Made by a program: the position numbers and the translations under genes | The notes under the pieces: generated by a model | What the model saw: only the letters and a program-made list of their open reading frames with translations | What the model was told of the DNA's origin: nothing | Databases searched by the model: none | NCBI GenBank assembly: GCA_046530785.1 | Contig: JBHEQT010000007.1 | Span: forward strand, 1-64,000 | Length of the DNA stretch: 64,000 nucleotides | Source: Arsenophonus sp046530785 | GTDB lineage: Bacteria > Pseudomonadota > Gammaproteobacteria > Enterobacterales > Enterobacteriaceae | Direction of reading: 5' to 3' | Shown: one piece after another, positions 33,160 through 43,056 of the stretch | Layout of the letters: each line of letters starts with the position of its first letter | Position numbering within the stretch: the stretch's first letter is position 1

Positions 33160-33219
33160 ATAATCCCCTTTCCTTATCAATTCGAATTAAATTCGATAAT
33201 TTTAACTAAATATTTAAAC

Positions 33220-33417
33220 TTATGCGTATGGTAAACAAACCCATATTAAATTAAGATCACCTTTAGAAATCATGGTTTTTGTTCGTAAATGACGCTTACG
33301 TTTAGTTGATTTTTTAGTTAAAATATGACGAAGGTTAGCGTGCTTATACTTAAAATTACCAGTAGCAGTTTTTTTAAAACGTTTTGCCGCACTACGTAGT
33401 GTTTTAATCTTTGGCAT
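33220..33417 (-). CDS. rpmI: Ribosomal protein L35
   Basis: Small basic 50S protein, 65 aa as in E. coli. It begins MPKIKTLRSAAKRFKKTATG and contains KHANLRHILTKKSTKRKRHLR. It lies between infC (93 bp) and rplT (60 bp) in the conserved infC-rpmI-rplT operon, where L20 repression of translation is known in relatives. The C-terminal LIWVCLPYA matches the enterobacterial family end. Confidence 0.97.
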   Translation of the reverse strand: MPKIKTLRSAAKRFKKTATGNFKYKHANLRHILTKKSTKRKRHLRTKTMISKGDLNLIWVCLPYA

Positions 33418-33510
33418 CTTAAATATCCACCTTGCATTGTTAATTATAACTAACTAGCCAGGCGAATATAGTTCTATCTAAAGAGAACTCTATTACTTAC
33501 TTCTGCCTAA

Positions 33511-34032
33511 CTATTTCTTTTTCGGTGAAAGTAACATGATCATCTGACGGCCTTCGATCTTAGTTGGAAAAGATTCGACGACTGACATCTCATCTAAATC
33601 ATTTTTGATACGATTAAGCATATCAATACCGATTTGTTGGTGGGACATTTCACGACCACGAAAACGTAATGTAATTTTGGCTTTATCACCATCGTCTAAA
33701 AACCGAATCAAGTTACGTAACTTAACCTGATAATCTCCTTGATCTGTACCAGGTCGGAATTTAATTTCCTTTATTTGAATAACTCTTTGTTTCTTTTTTT
33801 GCTCTTTAAGAGATTTATTTTTTTCATAAAGAAATTTTCCGTAATCCATGATACGACAAACTGGAGGATCAGCATTTGGACTTATTTCAACTAAATCAAC
33901 ATTAGCTTCCTCAGCTTTTTCAATAGCTTCTTTTAGACTTATTATACCAATTTGCTCCCCGTTTAAACCAGTTAAACGAACTTCATAAGCACGAATTTCC
34001 GTATTAATACGATTCTGACGTGTCAATTGAAT
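33511..34032 (-). CDS. infC: Translation initiation factor IF-3, with AUU start
   Basis: IF3 prevents premature subunit joining and proofreads start codons. From ATT at 34032 the protein is 173 aa (180 in E. coli). It has the N-domain NRINTEIRAYEVRL...GEQIGIISLKEAIEKAEE, the linker, and the C-domain KEIKFRPGTDQGDYQVKLRNLIRFL and GREMSHQQIG. AAAGGAGG ends 7 nt before ATT, ideal spacing, while the alternative TTG at 34026 is 13 nt away. In E. coli the infC start is AUU and IF3 represses its own synthesis by rejecting it, so this autoregulation is probably preserved. It lies 34 bp after thrS. Confidence 0.93.
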   Translation of the reverse strand: MQLTRQNRINTEIRAYEVRLTGLNGEQIGIISLKEAIEKAEEANVDLVEISPNADPPVCRIMDYGKFLYEKNKSLKEQKKKQRVIQIKEIKFRPGTDQGDYQVKLRNLIRFLDDGDKAKITLRFRGREMSHQQIGIDMLNRIKNDLDEMSVVESFPTKIEGRQMIMLLSPKKK

Positions 34033-34066
34033 TCTTTTTCCTCCTTTAATACTTTATTCCTCCAAG

Positions 34067-35977
34067 TTAATAAATACGACGATTGCAAATTTCATCAAGC
34101 ACTCTTTCTGCAAATTCTGTGATATCAAATGTTCCTAAATTTTTACTATTACGAGTTCTAACGGATATTTTATTTAATTTAACTTCTTTATCACCACAAA
34201 CTAACATATAAGGAACCCGACGCAAAGTATGTTCACGAATTTTAAATCCTATTTTTTCATTTCTTAAGTCCGCTTTTGCTCGAATACCAAAATTAGTCAT
34301 TTTATCTACTATTTTTTGTACAAAATCAACCTGTGCATCCGTTATATTCATAATAACCATTTGTAGTGGCGCTAACCAGATTGGGAAAAACCCTGCATAT
34401 TGTTCAGTTAAAATTCCAATAAAACGTTCAAATGAACCTAAAACAGCACGATGAATCATTATTGGAACCTGACGTTCATTATTCTTAGATACATAAGAAG
34501 CACCTAAACGATCTGGTAATGAAAAATCAAGCTGTATAGTACCACATTGCCAAGTCCGATCCAAATAATCATAGAGAGTAAAATCAATTTTAGGTCCATA
34601 AAACGCACCTTCACCAGATTGGTAATCATATTTGATATCCCTTAATGCTTTAGCAAGATCACTTTCTGCATGATCCCACTGAGCATCACTACCTATCCGT
34701 TTTTCTGGTCTAGTTGATAATTTAACTATAATTTTTTTAAAACCAAATGTTGCATAAATATCATAAATCATTTTAATACAATTTTTCACTTCCTCTAAAA
34801 TTTGATCTTCAGTACAAAAAATATGTCCATCATCTTGAGTAAACCCACGCATTCGCATTAATCCATGTAAAGATCCAGATGGCTCATTTCTATAACAACT
34901 ACCAAACTCTGCCATACGTAATGGTAAATCACGATAAGATTTTAAACCTTGTTTAAATATCTGTATATGCCCTGGACAATTCATCGGTTTTATGCAATAT
35001 TTTCGGTTTTCCGATGATGTAATAAACATATTTTCTTTATAATTTTCCCAGTGACCTGTTTTTTCCCAAAAAATTCGATCCATCATTAATGGACCTTTTA
35101 CTTCTTGATATTGATATTCTTTTAATTTAACACGAATAAAATTTTTCAATTCACGAAATATTGTCCAACCAGCACTATGCCAAAATACTATACCTGGTAC
35201 TTCTTCCTGCATATGATAAAGATCAAGTTCCTTACCTATTTTACGATGATCATGTTTAGCAGCTTCTTCTAAACGTAGTAAATGAGTAACTAATTGTTTT
35301 TTATTAGCCCAAGCTGTTCCATAAATTCTTTGTAACATTTTATTTTCGTTATTGCCGCGCCAATAAGCACCAGATACTTTTTGTAATTTAAAATAATGAC
35401 AAAAACGCATATTAGGAACGTGTGGACCACGACACATATCAATATACTCTTCATGATAATAAAGTCCAGGATGATCATCTTTATTAATATTTTTATCTAA
35501 AATTTTAACTTTATAATCTTCACCTCGAGCAAGAAAAATATCCCTAGCTTCCTTCCAACTAACCTTTTTTTTAATAACATTATAGTTTTTTTTAGCTAAT
35601 TCGTACATTCGCTTCTCAAGTTTTTCTAAATCTCTTTGTGTTAAAGAGTGTTCCAGATCAATATCATAATAAAAACCATTATTAATGATAGGCCCAATTG
35701 CCATTTTAGTCATTGGCCATAATTGTTTGATTGCATGCCCAAGTAAATGTGAACATGAGTGACGAATAATCTCTAAACCTTCGAAATCTTTACTGGTAAT
35801 AATAGCTAATTGAGCATCATTATTAATCAAATCACTCGCATCAATAAGTTTACCATTAACGAATCCGGCTATACAGGCTTTTGCAAGACCTGAACTTATA
35901 TCATTTGCAATATCCATTACTGAAACGGCATGCTCATATTGATATTGACTTCGATCAGGAAGAGTGACAACTAGCAT
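34067..35977 (-). CDS. thrS: Threonyl-tRNA synthetase
   Basis: Class II synthetase of 636 aa (642 in E. coli). Domains in order: TGS (about 1-62), second N-terminal editing domain (about 65-225, with the HSCSHLLGHAIKQLWP and CRGPHVPNM zinc-type motifs), catalytic core (about 240-530, with MNCPGHIQIF, FGSCYRNEPSGSLHGLMRMRGFTQDDGHIFC, QLDFSLPDRLGASY and the MIHRAVLGSFERFIGIL motif 3), and the anticodon-binding domain (about 535-636). First gene of the translation block, separated by 34 bp from infC. In E. coli ThrS represses its own mRNA through a tRNA-like leader; I could not verify such a leader here. Confidence 0.97.
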   Translation of the reverse strand: MLVVTLPDRSQYQYEHAVSVMDIANDISSGLAKACIAGFVNGKLIDASDLINNDAQLAIITSKDFEGLEIIRHSCSHLLGHAIKQLWPMTKMAIGPIINNGFYYDIDLEHSLTQRDLEKLEKRMYELAKKNYNVIKKKVSWKEARDIFLARGEDYKVKILDKNINKDDHPGLYYHEEYIDMCRGPHVPNMRFCHYFKLQKVSGAYWRGNNENKMLQRIYGTAWANKKQLVTHLLRLEEAAKHDHRKIGKELDLYHMQEEVPGIVFWHSAGWTIFRELKNFIRVKLKEYQYQEVKGPLMMDRIFWEKTGHWENYKENMFITSSENRKYCIKPMNCPGHIQIFKQGLKSYRDLPLRMAEFGSCYRNEPSGSLHGLMRMRGFTQDDGHIFCTEDQILEEVKNCIKMIYDIYATFGFKKIIVKLSTRPEKRIGSDAQWDHAESDLAKALRDIKYDYQSGEGAFYGPKIDFTLYDYLDRTWQCGTIQLDFSLPDRLGASYVSKNNERQVPIMIHRAVLGSFERFIGILTEQYAGFFPIWLAPLQMVIMNITDAQVDFVQKIVDKMTNFGIRAKADLRNEKIGFKIREHTLRRVPYMLVCGDKEVKLNKISVRTRNSKNLGTFDITEFAERVLDEICNRRIY

Positions 35978-36828
35978 TTAAAGTCCTTAATTTACAATGG
36001 TAATCAATAGAAAAATCATACATATACTTTATTAAAAGTAAACTTATCAAATATCACTTTAGTAAAGTAAGTTATATATATTATAAAATATACAAATAAT
36101 GCAAAATGGATACATATTTGAATTAATTTATTTTTTAATATTAGCACCATGAAGATCTAATTAATAGATTAGATATTAAATCTTAGTAAGAATAAAATTC
36201 TTTTAAAGAAGAACTCTTCTATCAAATATTCGTAATAATCTTACAGAAATCGCAATTACTAAATATTTATTTTATCTGGTAATAAGTTTCCTTTTTCTTT
36301 TATAGCCAGCCCCTCTTTACGGAAAGCACTTGTTAGACTTCAATATCTTCAGTAGAAGTATTAATTTTCATATTAAATTTTATTGAATACCAGTTATTAA
36401 ATTAAATGAAAATTAGATCTGAGTTTTAATAATCATTCTTTAATTAACCTCTTTAATTTATAGAATATCACCTATTATCTAATTATAAAATTATAAAAAG
36501 TAGTTGTTAGTATACTTTTGATTTTTTCTTTCTCCAATAAAATAAAGTAAATAATTATTTTAATAAACTGACTATTTAATCTATTAAATTTATTTATCTT
36601 AGGTAACTAATTAATAATATAATGAATAATGAGAACTTTATAACTTTTAAAGTTCATAGTAGATTACAGTAAATAACCATACAGTTGTTAACATTATTAG
36701 GATAATCTATAAAATAAAAATAAAATTAACCTTCCTTTTTAGTCTTAAGTTAAAAACTGACCTCTTATTTCCTTCTTTCCTACATTATAATTACAATTGT
36801 TGATCATATTAACATATTTCATATATAG
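35978..36828. other. Non-coding spacer between thrS and sitA (divergent)
   Basis: About 0.85 kb separate the divergent thrS and sitA. It must contain both promoters and the thrS leader. No ORF is credible. A GC-richer patch at about 36306-36335 stands out but matches nothing recognised. Confidence 0.6.
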
Positions 36829-36833
36829 TTGAC

Positions 36834-36852
36834 GATAATTTTCATTAATATG
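36834..36852 (+). promoter_or_regulatory. Possible Fur-box-like site before sitA
   Basis: GATAATTTTCATTAATATG matches the classical 19-bp Fur consensus (GATAATGATAATCATTATC) at 13 of 19 positions and lies about 32 bp before the sitA ATG, where Fur/MntR control of sit operons is known in relatives. In DNA this AT-rich the match could be chance. Confidence 0.3.
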
Positions 36853-36883
36853 AAATTTGTTTTTTAATTACCGGGAAAAATTT

Positions 36884-37795
36884 ATGTATAAAAGATCCAA
36901 CATTTCACCTAAAAATACTTTTAGTTCTTTAATAGTAGTTTTCGTTTTTGTTTTTTTTAATTCAATTGGACACGCAAAAAAATTTACTGTTGTAACTACT
37001 TTAACTATTATTCAAGATATTGCGAAAAATGTGGGAGGTAATGAAGTAAATGTCCAATCAATTACAAAACTTGGAGCAGAAATTCATGAATATCAGCCTA
37101 CTCCAAAAGACATATTAAAAACATATAATTCTGATTTAATTTTATGGAATGGATTAGGTCTTGAAAAAAGATTTAATCGGTTTTTTGAAGACTTTAAACA
37201 TATTCCGATTGTTACTGTTACTAAGAAAATAAAAGCGATCCCCATTCGAGAAGGTGAGTATCAAGGTAATCCTAATCCTCATGCTTGGATGTCTGCCAAA
37301 AATGGATTGATTTATATTGAAAATATTCGAGAAGCACTTATAAAATATGACCCTAAAAACACAGATATTTATAACAAAAATGCAAAAATATATAGCAGTA
37401 AAATTAATAAAATTGATATAATTTTACGGAAAAGACTTGAACAAATTCCGAAACAAAAACGCTGGCTAGTAACCAGTGAAGGTGCTTTTAGTTATCTTGC
37501 TAATGATTATGATTTTAAAGAAGCTTTTTTATGGCCAATTAATGCAGAAGAACAAGGTTCAACAAAACAAGTTCGTAAAGTTATTGATATTGTAAAAAAA
37601 TATAATATTCCGGTTGTATTTAGCGAAAGCACTATTTCTGATAAAGCAGCAAAACAAGTCAGTCGAGAAACCAGAGCTCAATATGGTGGTGTGCTTTATG
37701 TTGATTCTCTTTCTACTTCTGATGGACCGGTTCCTACATATATAGAATTATTAAAAAATACTGTTGATACTATTGCAAAGGGTTTTGGTCAATAA
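36884..37795 (+). CDS. sitA: SitA, periplasmic Mn/Fe-binding protein
   Basis: Cluster A-I solute-binding protein that delivers Mn2+ (and Fe2+) to SitBCD. I choose ATG at 36884 rather than the upstream TTG at 36857, because the peptide from the ATG (MYKRSN, then a hydrophobic core and GHA-KK) reads as a normal signal peptide. This gives 303 aa. Family motifs are KFTVVTTLTIIQDIAKNVGG, GAEIHEYQPTPKDI (first His ligand), NPHAWMSAKNGLIYIENI (second His), VTSEGAFSYLANDY and PVVFSESTISDKAAKQVSRET. The Shine-Dalgarno is weak. It is followed after 2 bp by sitB. In blood-feeding insect symbionts such an importer is commonly kept; the host here is not known. Confidence 0.95.
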   Translation: MYKRSNISPKNTFSSLIVVFVFVFFNSIGHAKKFTVVTTLTIIQDIAKNVGGNEVNVQSITKLGAEIHEYQPTPKDILKTYNSDLILWNGLGLEKRFNRFFEDFKHIPIVTVTKKIKAIPIREGEYQGNPNPHAWMSAKNGLIYIENIREALIKYDPKNTDIYNKNAKIYSSKINKIDIILRKRLEQIPKQKRWLVTSEGAFSYLANDYDFKEAFLWPINAEEQGSTKQVRKVIDIVKKYNIPVVFSESTISDKAAKQVSRETRAQYGGVLYVDSLSTSDGPVPTYIELLKNTVDTIAKGFGQ

Positions 37796-37797
37796 TA

Positions 37798-38682
37798 ATG
37801 AATAAGAATACTTTTTACGAAAAACCTAACTTAGTTGTTGATAATATTACTGTTACATACAGTGAAAGATATACAGCTATTTATGATGTTAGCTTTAATC
37901 TTACTGGTGGATCAATTTGTGCACTAGTAGGAATTAATGGAAGTGGAAAATCAACCTTGTTTAAAACAATAATGGGTTTAGTAATACCAACAAAAGGACG
38001 TATAACATTAAATAATTCTTCAATTAAAATAGCTCTTAAACAAAATATTATTGCTTATATACCACAAAATGAAGAAGTTGACTGGAATTTTCCTGTTTTA
38101 GTTTCTGATGTAGTAATGATGGGTCGTTACGGTAAGATGGGTATCTTACGTATTCCAAAGAAACAAGATAAACAAATTGTTACTGATGCACTAGAACGTG
38201 TTGATCTTACAGGTTTAGAAAAACGACAAATAGGTGAGCTTTCTGGTGGTCAAAAAAAAAGAGTTTTTCTTGCACGAGCGCTTGCTCAAGAAGGAAAAGT
38301 ATTACTTCTTGATGAACCATTTACTGGTATTGATGTAAAAACAGAAAATGCAATTGTTGATCTTTTACGTTTATTACGTAGTAATGGGTATTTAATTTTA
38401 GTTTCTACTCATAATTTAGGAAGCATACCAGAATTTTGTGATCAAGTTATATTAGTAAATAGAACTATAGTAGCTACTGGACCGATTGAAACAACTTTTA
38501 CAAAAAAAAATCTTCAACTCGCTTTTGGTGGTGTATTACGGCATATTGATCTCTCTAGTACAGAACTTCACGATGATGATGATCCTAGATCATTGAGTGT
38601 TATCACTGATGATGAAAGAGCGGCTGTTTTTTATGGTCATCATGAAGAAGGATCTTTCATTAAAAAGAACCCGGAGAAATAA
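37798..38682 (+). CDS. sitB: SitB, ABC transporter ATPase
   Basis: Cytosolic ATPase that drives manganese/iron import. The 294 aa contain Walker A GINGSGKST (Lys51), a Q-loop (YIPQNEEVDW), the signature LSGGQKKRVFLARALA, Walker B VLLLDEPFTGID and the switch His in VSTHNLG. The C-terminal extension (about 235-294) is acidic and His-rich (LHDDDDPRS, YGHHEEGS), as in other SitB/YfeB proteins. It sits 2 bp after sitA and 3 bp before sitC, a tightly packed operon. Intact. Confidence 0.96.
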   Translation: MNKNTFYEKPNLVVDNITVTYSERYTAIYDVSFNLTGGSICALVGINGSGKSTLFKTIMGLVIPTKGRITLNNSSIKIALKQNIIAYIPQNEEVDWNFPVLVSDVVMMGRYGKMGILRIPKKQDKQIVTDALERVDLTGLEKRQIGELSGGQKKRVFLARALAQEGKVLLLDEPFTGIDVKTENAIVDLLRLLRSNGYLILVSTHNLGSIPEFCDQVILVNRTIVATGPIETTFTKKNLQLAFGGVLRHIDLSSTELHDDDDPRSLSVITDDERAAVFYGHHEEGSFIKKNPEK

Positions 38683-38685
38683 ATT

Positions 38686-39555
38686 ATGTTGGATCTACTA
38701 TTTCAGCCTTTTGAATATAACTATATGGTTAAAGCAATCTGGGTAAGTGCTATTGTTGGAGGAGTATGCGCTTTTCTCTCTGCTTATTTAATGTTAAAAG
38801 GGTGGTCATTAATGGGAGATGCTCTTTCCCATTCAGTTGTTCCTGGTGTCGCAATTTCTTATGCACTTGGGCTTCCCTATTCTGTAGGCGCTTTTTTTAG
38901 TGGTATTCTAGCCGCACTCTGTATGACATTAGTGCGGCACATTTCAAATCTAAAAGAAGATGCGGTAATTGGTTTTATTTTTTCCACATTTTTCGCCGCT
39001 GGATTATTAATCCTTTCATTAAATCCAACTTCAGTAAATGTACAATCCATTATTTTTGGTAATATTTTAGGTATTGCAGATGAAGATGTATTGCAAGTTG
39101 AAATTATTATTGCCATTTCTTTCATTATACTTATATTTATATGGAAAGATTTGCTTCTTGTGTTATTTGATGAAAATCATGCACGATCTATTGGATTAAA
39201 CCCGCTTAAATTTAAAATTATCTTTTTTACTATATTAAGCGCATGTACGGTTGCTGCTTTACAAACAGTAGGTACTATTCTTGTCATAGCGATGGTCATT
39301 ACACCAGGTGCAACAGCTTATTTACTCACAAATCAATTCAAATGGTTACTTATTATTGCCATACTGATCGGATTTATATTTAGTGCTCTTGGAGCTTATA
39401 TTAGTTATTTTATTAATGGTGCAACAGGCGGAATTATTGTTACTTTACAAACACTTATTTTTATTTTTGCCTTCTTTTTTGCACATAAGTATAGATGTGG
39501 TTTTTTTTCCTCTCGTAGAGGAAGACATCTTAAAAAATTATATTCTCTTAAATAG
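38686..39555 (+). CDS. sitC: SitC, ABC-3 membrane permease
   Basis: One of two membrane subunits of the Mn/Fe importer. The 289 aa show about eight hydrophobic segments and family motifs LKGWSLMGDALSHSVVPGVAISY, FGNILGIADEDV, and LQTVGTILVIAMVITPGATAYLL. It lies 3 bp after sitB and 25 bp before sitD. SitC and SitD are paralogues; both are kept, so the complex is complete. Confidence 0.96.
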   Translation: MLDLLFQPFEYNYMVKAIWVSAIVGGVCAFLSAYLMLKGWSLMGDALSHSVVPGVAISYALGLPYSVGAFFSGILAALCMTLVRHISNLKEDAVIGFIFSTFFAAGLLILSLNPTSVNVQSIIFGNILGIADEDVLQVEIIIAISFIILIFIWKDLLLVLFDENHARSIGLNPLKFKIIFFTILSACTVAALQTVGTILVIAMVITPGATAYLLTNQFKWLLIIAILIGFIFSALGAYISYFINGATGGIIVTLQTLIFIFAFFFAHKYRCGFFSSRRGRHLKKLYSLK

Positions 39556-39580
39556 TTAGAACAAAAGGTAAAGAGACAAT

Positions 39581-40441
39581 ATGAGTGATTTCATTCAATT
39601 ATTAATAACACCTTTTATTTTTCCTTTTATGCAAAAGGCTATTATTACCGCTATCGTAACCGGTACAGTGTGCGCTATTTTATCCTGTTTTTTAATACTA
39701 AAAGGTTGGTCTTTAATGGGTGATGCTATTTCTCATGCTGTATTACCGGGTGCCATTATTGGATTTGTTATTAATATTCCTTTATCAATTGGTGCTTTTT
39801 TATCAGGAATTTTTTGTGCTTTTGCGATAGGTTATCTAAAAGAAAATAGCCGAATAAAAGAAGATACAATCATAGGTATTGTTTTTTCTGGTATGTTTGC
39901 TTTTGGATTAGTACTTTTTGCACGTATTGACACAGATCAACATCTTATTCATATTCTATTTGGCAATATCCTTGGTATTACTAACACAGAACTTAAACAA
40001 ACACTTATAATCTCAGGTTTTACGATTGTAACTATATTATTAAAACAAAAAGATTTTATACTGTATTGTTTTGATGTTAATCAGGCAAAGGTTATTGGTT
40101 TGCCAATTAAAATTTTCCATTATGGATTACTTTCTTTATTAGCTCTCACTATTGTTGCATCTTTACAAGCAGTAGGAATAATTTTAGTTATTGCTATGCT
40201 TATTTCCCCTGGAATTATTGCTTTTACACTATGTAAAAATTTTAACATAATGCTAATTATTGCAATTATTAGTTCTATTACATCTTCCTTAATAGGAACT
40301 ATTCTTAGTTTTCATTTTGATGCAGCAACTGGACCTTGTATTGTACTTACTCAAGCAGTTTATTTTATAATAGCACTACTCTATAACTATATTAGTAAAA
40401 TAAAAAATTATTTTTTGAAAAATTTTAAATTCTCTTCTTAA
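39581..40441 (+). CDS. sitD: SitD, ABC-3 membrane permease
   Basis: Second membrane subunit, 286 aa, paralogous to SitC with the same landmarks: LKGWSLMGDAISHAVLPGAIIGF, LFGNILGITNTEL, LQAVGIILVIAMLISPGIIAF. Multiple transmembrane segments are evident. Last gene of sitABCD. Its stop codon lies in the loop of a 9-bp hairpin (40430-40452), which may terminate or stabilise the transcript. Confidence 0.96.
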   Translation: MSDFIQLLITPFIFPFMQKAIITAIVTGTVCAILSCFLILKGWSLMGDAISHAVLPGAIIGFVINIPLSIGAFLSGIFCAFAIGYLKENSRIKEDTIIGIVFSGMFAFGLVLFARIDTDQHLIHILFGNILGITNTELKQTLIISGFTIVTILLKQKDFILYCFDVNQAKVIGLPIKIFHYGLLSLLALTIVASLQAVGIILVIAMLISPGIIAFTLCKNFNIMLIIAIISSITSSLIGTILSFHFDAATGPCIVLTQAVYFIIALLYNYISKIKNYFLKNFKFSS

Positions 40442-40452
40442 ATAGAAGAGAA
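40430..40452 (+). terminator. Hairpin over the sitD stop codon
   Basis: TTCTCTTCT (40430-40438) pairs perfectly with AGAAGAGAA (40444-40452) across a 5-nt loop that contains the sitD stop. There is no clean U-run on the plus strand, so it may act as a 3'-end stabiliser rather than a terminator. Confidence 0.45.
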
Positions 40453-41597
40453 TGAGTAAAAAAATAATTATCAAAATTATGTAATTCTATTTTAGAGAAA
40501 AATATTGTTTATTAGTAGATATTAATTGTTTCATTGAAAATATCATATCATAACTTCAAATAAAAATTGAATTACTTATAAAGTGATAAAAACTCTAGGG
40601 GTAAAATAGATAATATTTAATTATTTAAATAAATATTTAATTATCATAAAACTACCTTTTAACTATTACATAAAAAGGTAGCAGATTCAATAATCATTTA
40701 AATTTGAACGCTACAATTGATTTATTTTTAAAATTGACTAACAAAATTAAGGTTAGATCTGATTAAATAAATAGTTGATATTTTCACCTTATAAAATAAG
40801 ATGATAAACAATTAATTAATATTTTCATATCAATTAATCAAATATATCTGATAAAAATCAGAAATATTAATTTATTTTTAAATAATTAATAATTGATGAT
40901 TTTATTAAAATAATTATAATTTATAGTAAATTAACAGAATTTGATCCTCTTTTCATAAAAATAAAGGATTCTTTCCAATATAATTTAGAAAAGTACAATC
41001 TAAAAGACTACTAAAAAATAATATTACTAAGAATATTATTTTCAAATTTTTTGATATTTCAAATATTTTTAATAAATTTTATTGATAAATTTATTTAATT
41101 ACTTTAAAGCGCTCAAATACTCGAGTAATAATAAATATTAAGAAAATAAATAGGATTTTTAATAAAACTATGTTTTTAGGGTGGCATAATATCTATTGAA
41201 TTATTTAAAAAATTAAAATTCTAAATTTTAGAAGATAGAAAATATTTTTTATAAATTAATTATTTATAGTATTTTAATCTTAAATTATATTTATAAAGTT
41301 AATTTCCCATTTATAATTAATAAAAAATTAATAAAACAACTGTAGATCAGGGATATGAGCCCTACCTAATAATCTATCTACTCTAAAACTTTATTTCTAG
41401 ATAGAAAAAATAAAATACTTTTTTCTAATTTATTGAAACTAATCAGTTTTCTATGTTATGATTTATATTATATGGATAAAATATTATCACCAACATAAAT
41501 TTATTTATTTAATAATAATAAAAAGTAAGTGTTTACTTATCTATATTAAAATATTTCCTTTTTAAGTTATAGAATTAATCAGAAAATTATGAATAAT
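40453..41597. other. Non-coding spacer between sitD and yniC
   Basis: About 1.1 kb without a gene. A 9-bp stem (CTACCTTTT / AAAAGGTAG, 40652-40681) is the only noticeable structure. Confidence 0.65.
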
Positions 41598-41614
41598 AAG
41601 GAGTGATTTTAATG
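41598..41614 (+). promoter_or_regulatory. Shine-Dalgarno deciding the yniC start
   Basis: AAGGAG at 41598-41603 lies 8 nt before ATG at 41612. An upstream in-frame GTG at 41603 overlaps the Shine-Dalgarno and cannot be the start. Confidence 0.8.
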
Positions 41615-42277
41615 CTTCATAAATTAGCTATCAAAGCTGCTATTTTCGACATGGATGGGTTATTAATTAATTCTGAGCCCCTTTGGAACCAAGCAAAAAA
41701 AGAAGTTCTTAGCAACCTTGGTGTTAATACTTCAATTTCCAATCAACTTCCTGACACATTAGGATTACGTATTGATCAAGTTATACAATTATGGTATTTA
41801 GCTTCACCTTGGCAAAAAACCTCATTAGAGGAAGTTGAACAAAAAATTGTTAAACGTGTTACTGAACTTATAGAAGAAGAACGACCCTTATTACCAGGTG
41901 TTAAACATGCCCTTCAAATATGTCAGGATCATAATTTAAAAATTGCTTTAGCATCAGCTTCACCAAAGCATATATTAAAAAAAGTATTGAGTATGTTTAA
42001 TATTCGTAATTATTTTTCAGTAGTAGTATCAGGAACATTTCTACCCTACAGTAAACCACATCCAGAAGTCTACTTACAAGCAGCGAAACTTTTAGATATT
42101 GAACCAACTTATTGTGTTGGTTTTGAAGATTCTTTTCATGGAATGATTGCTGTTAAAGCTGCACGAATGCGTAGTATCGTTATTCCACAAAAAGATCAAT
42201 TCACTGATCCACGTTGGGAATTAGCAGACATAAAACTCAATACACTAGATGAACTAACAACTCAACATATTATTTAA
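41612..42277 (+). CDS. yniC: YniC/HxpB, HAD-family sugar phosphatase
   Basis: Haloacid dehalogenase-like phosphatase; the E. coli homologue dephosphorylates 2-deoxyglucose-6-phosphate and other hexose phosphates. The 221 aa match E. coli (222). HAD motifs: I, AAIFDMDGLLINSEP with nucleophile Asp and acid Asp; II, ALASASP; III, YSKPHPEVYLQAA with Lys; IV, CVGFEDSFHGMIAVKAA. A cap domain lies between motifs I and II (about 20-90). The ancestral yniC-ydjM neighbour order is kept. It may work as a house-cleaning phosphatase beside the ManXYZ sugar import (inference). Confidence 0.93.
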   Translation: MLHKLAIKAAIFDMDGLLINSEPLWNQAKKEVLSNLGVNTSISNQLPDTLGLRIDQVIQLWYLASPWQKTSLEEVEQKIVKRVTELIEEERPLLPGVKHALQICQDHNLKIALASASPKHILKKVLSMFNIRNYFSVVVSGTFLPYSKPHPEVYLQAAKLLDIEPTYCVGFEDSFHGMIAVKAARMRSIVIPQKDQFTDPRWELADIKLNTLDELTTQHII

Positions 42278-42462
42278 AGTTTATTGATAGCAGTAATTTA
42301 ATGGATCAGTTAATACTGTAAAGTTAATTTCATTATTATTTTTTTACAATAAATTACTTGTTTTATTGGTTAATAATAAATATTTTTATTAAAATATTCA
42401 AATTAAAGCTATATCTATTTAAGTTATAAACTATATAATAAACAAGTGGATATTATATTATC

Positions 42463-43056
42463 ATGACTGCCACCGGGCACTTATTTTTTTCAATATCATC
42501 ATTAATACTTATGTATAAACTAGCGATTACACCAGAGTTTACAGGTGATAATTTTTTTCATTTATTAATCGGTACATTATTCGGATCCATTCTACCAGAC
42601 ATAGATCATCCATCATCTCATCTCGGACGTTTATTTCGTTTTATTTCTATTCCAATTTGTCGTTTGTATGGTCATCGTGGCTTTACTCATAGTTTTCTTG
42701 CATGGTTTCTCATTATGTTATTATCAACTCAACTTCTAAACAGTTACTTTGTTTCTGATGCACTACTTCAAGCATTTTTATTAGGTTATTTCAGTCATTT
42801 AATTGGGGATATGTTAACAAAAAAAGGGATACCTTTCTTATGGCCATTAAAATTTTCCTTCTGTTTTCCTATTTTAGGTAATCCTCCTAATCAAAGAGCA
42901 GAACATTTTATCGCTATATTATTAGCTATCTGTGCAATATTGATTCCATCAAACTATAAATTACCACTACGTCCTCTATTACAAGAAACAAAAAAAAATA
43001 TTATTACGTGTGTAGTAAATAGATTAAGCGATTTATTTTTATTACATTCTCCTTAA
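42463..43056 (+). CDS. ydjM: YdjM-like inner-membrane metal-dependent hydrolase
   Basis: Member of the DUF457/YdjM family of membrane-bound putative metal-dependent hydrolases (LexA-regulated in E. coli; role unclear). The 197 aa match E. coli (196). Conserved polar motifs likely to bind metal: TATGHLFFS at the N terminus, GSILPDIDHPSSHLGR, HRGFTHS, and HLIGDMLTKKGIPFLWP. Several hydrophobic segments separate them. It lies 185 bp after yniC. No LexA box was identified upstream. A 6.1 kb empty region follows. Confidence 0.9.
   Translation: MTATGHLFFSISSLILMYKLAITPEFTGDNFFHLLIGTLFGSILPDIDHPSSHLGRLFRFISIPICRLYGHRGFTHSFLAWFLIMLLSTQLLNSYFVSDALLQAFLLGYFSHLIGDMLTKKGIPFLWPLKFSFCFPILGNPPNQRAEHFIAILLAICAILIPSNYKLPLRPLLQETKKNIITCVVNRLSDLFLLHSP

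Noticed and set aside
33159..33180. Upstream ATG of rplT as the true start
   Set aside because: The extra MIRKGDY is not part of L20 and overlaps the ribosome binding site; the ATG at 33159 gives the family N terminus.
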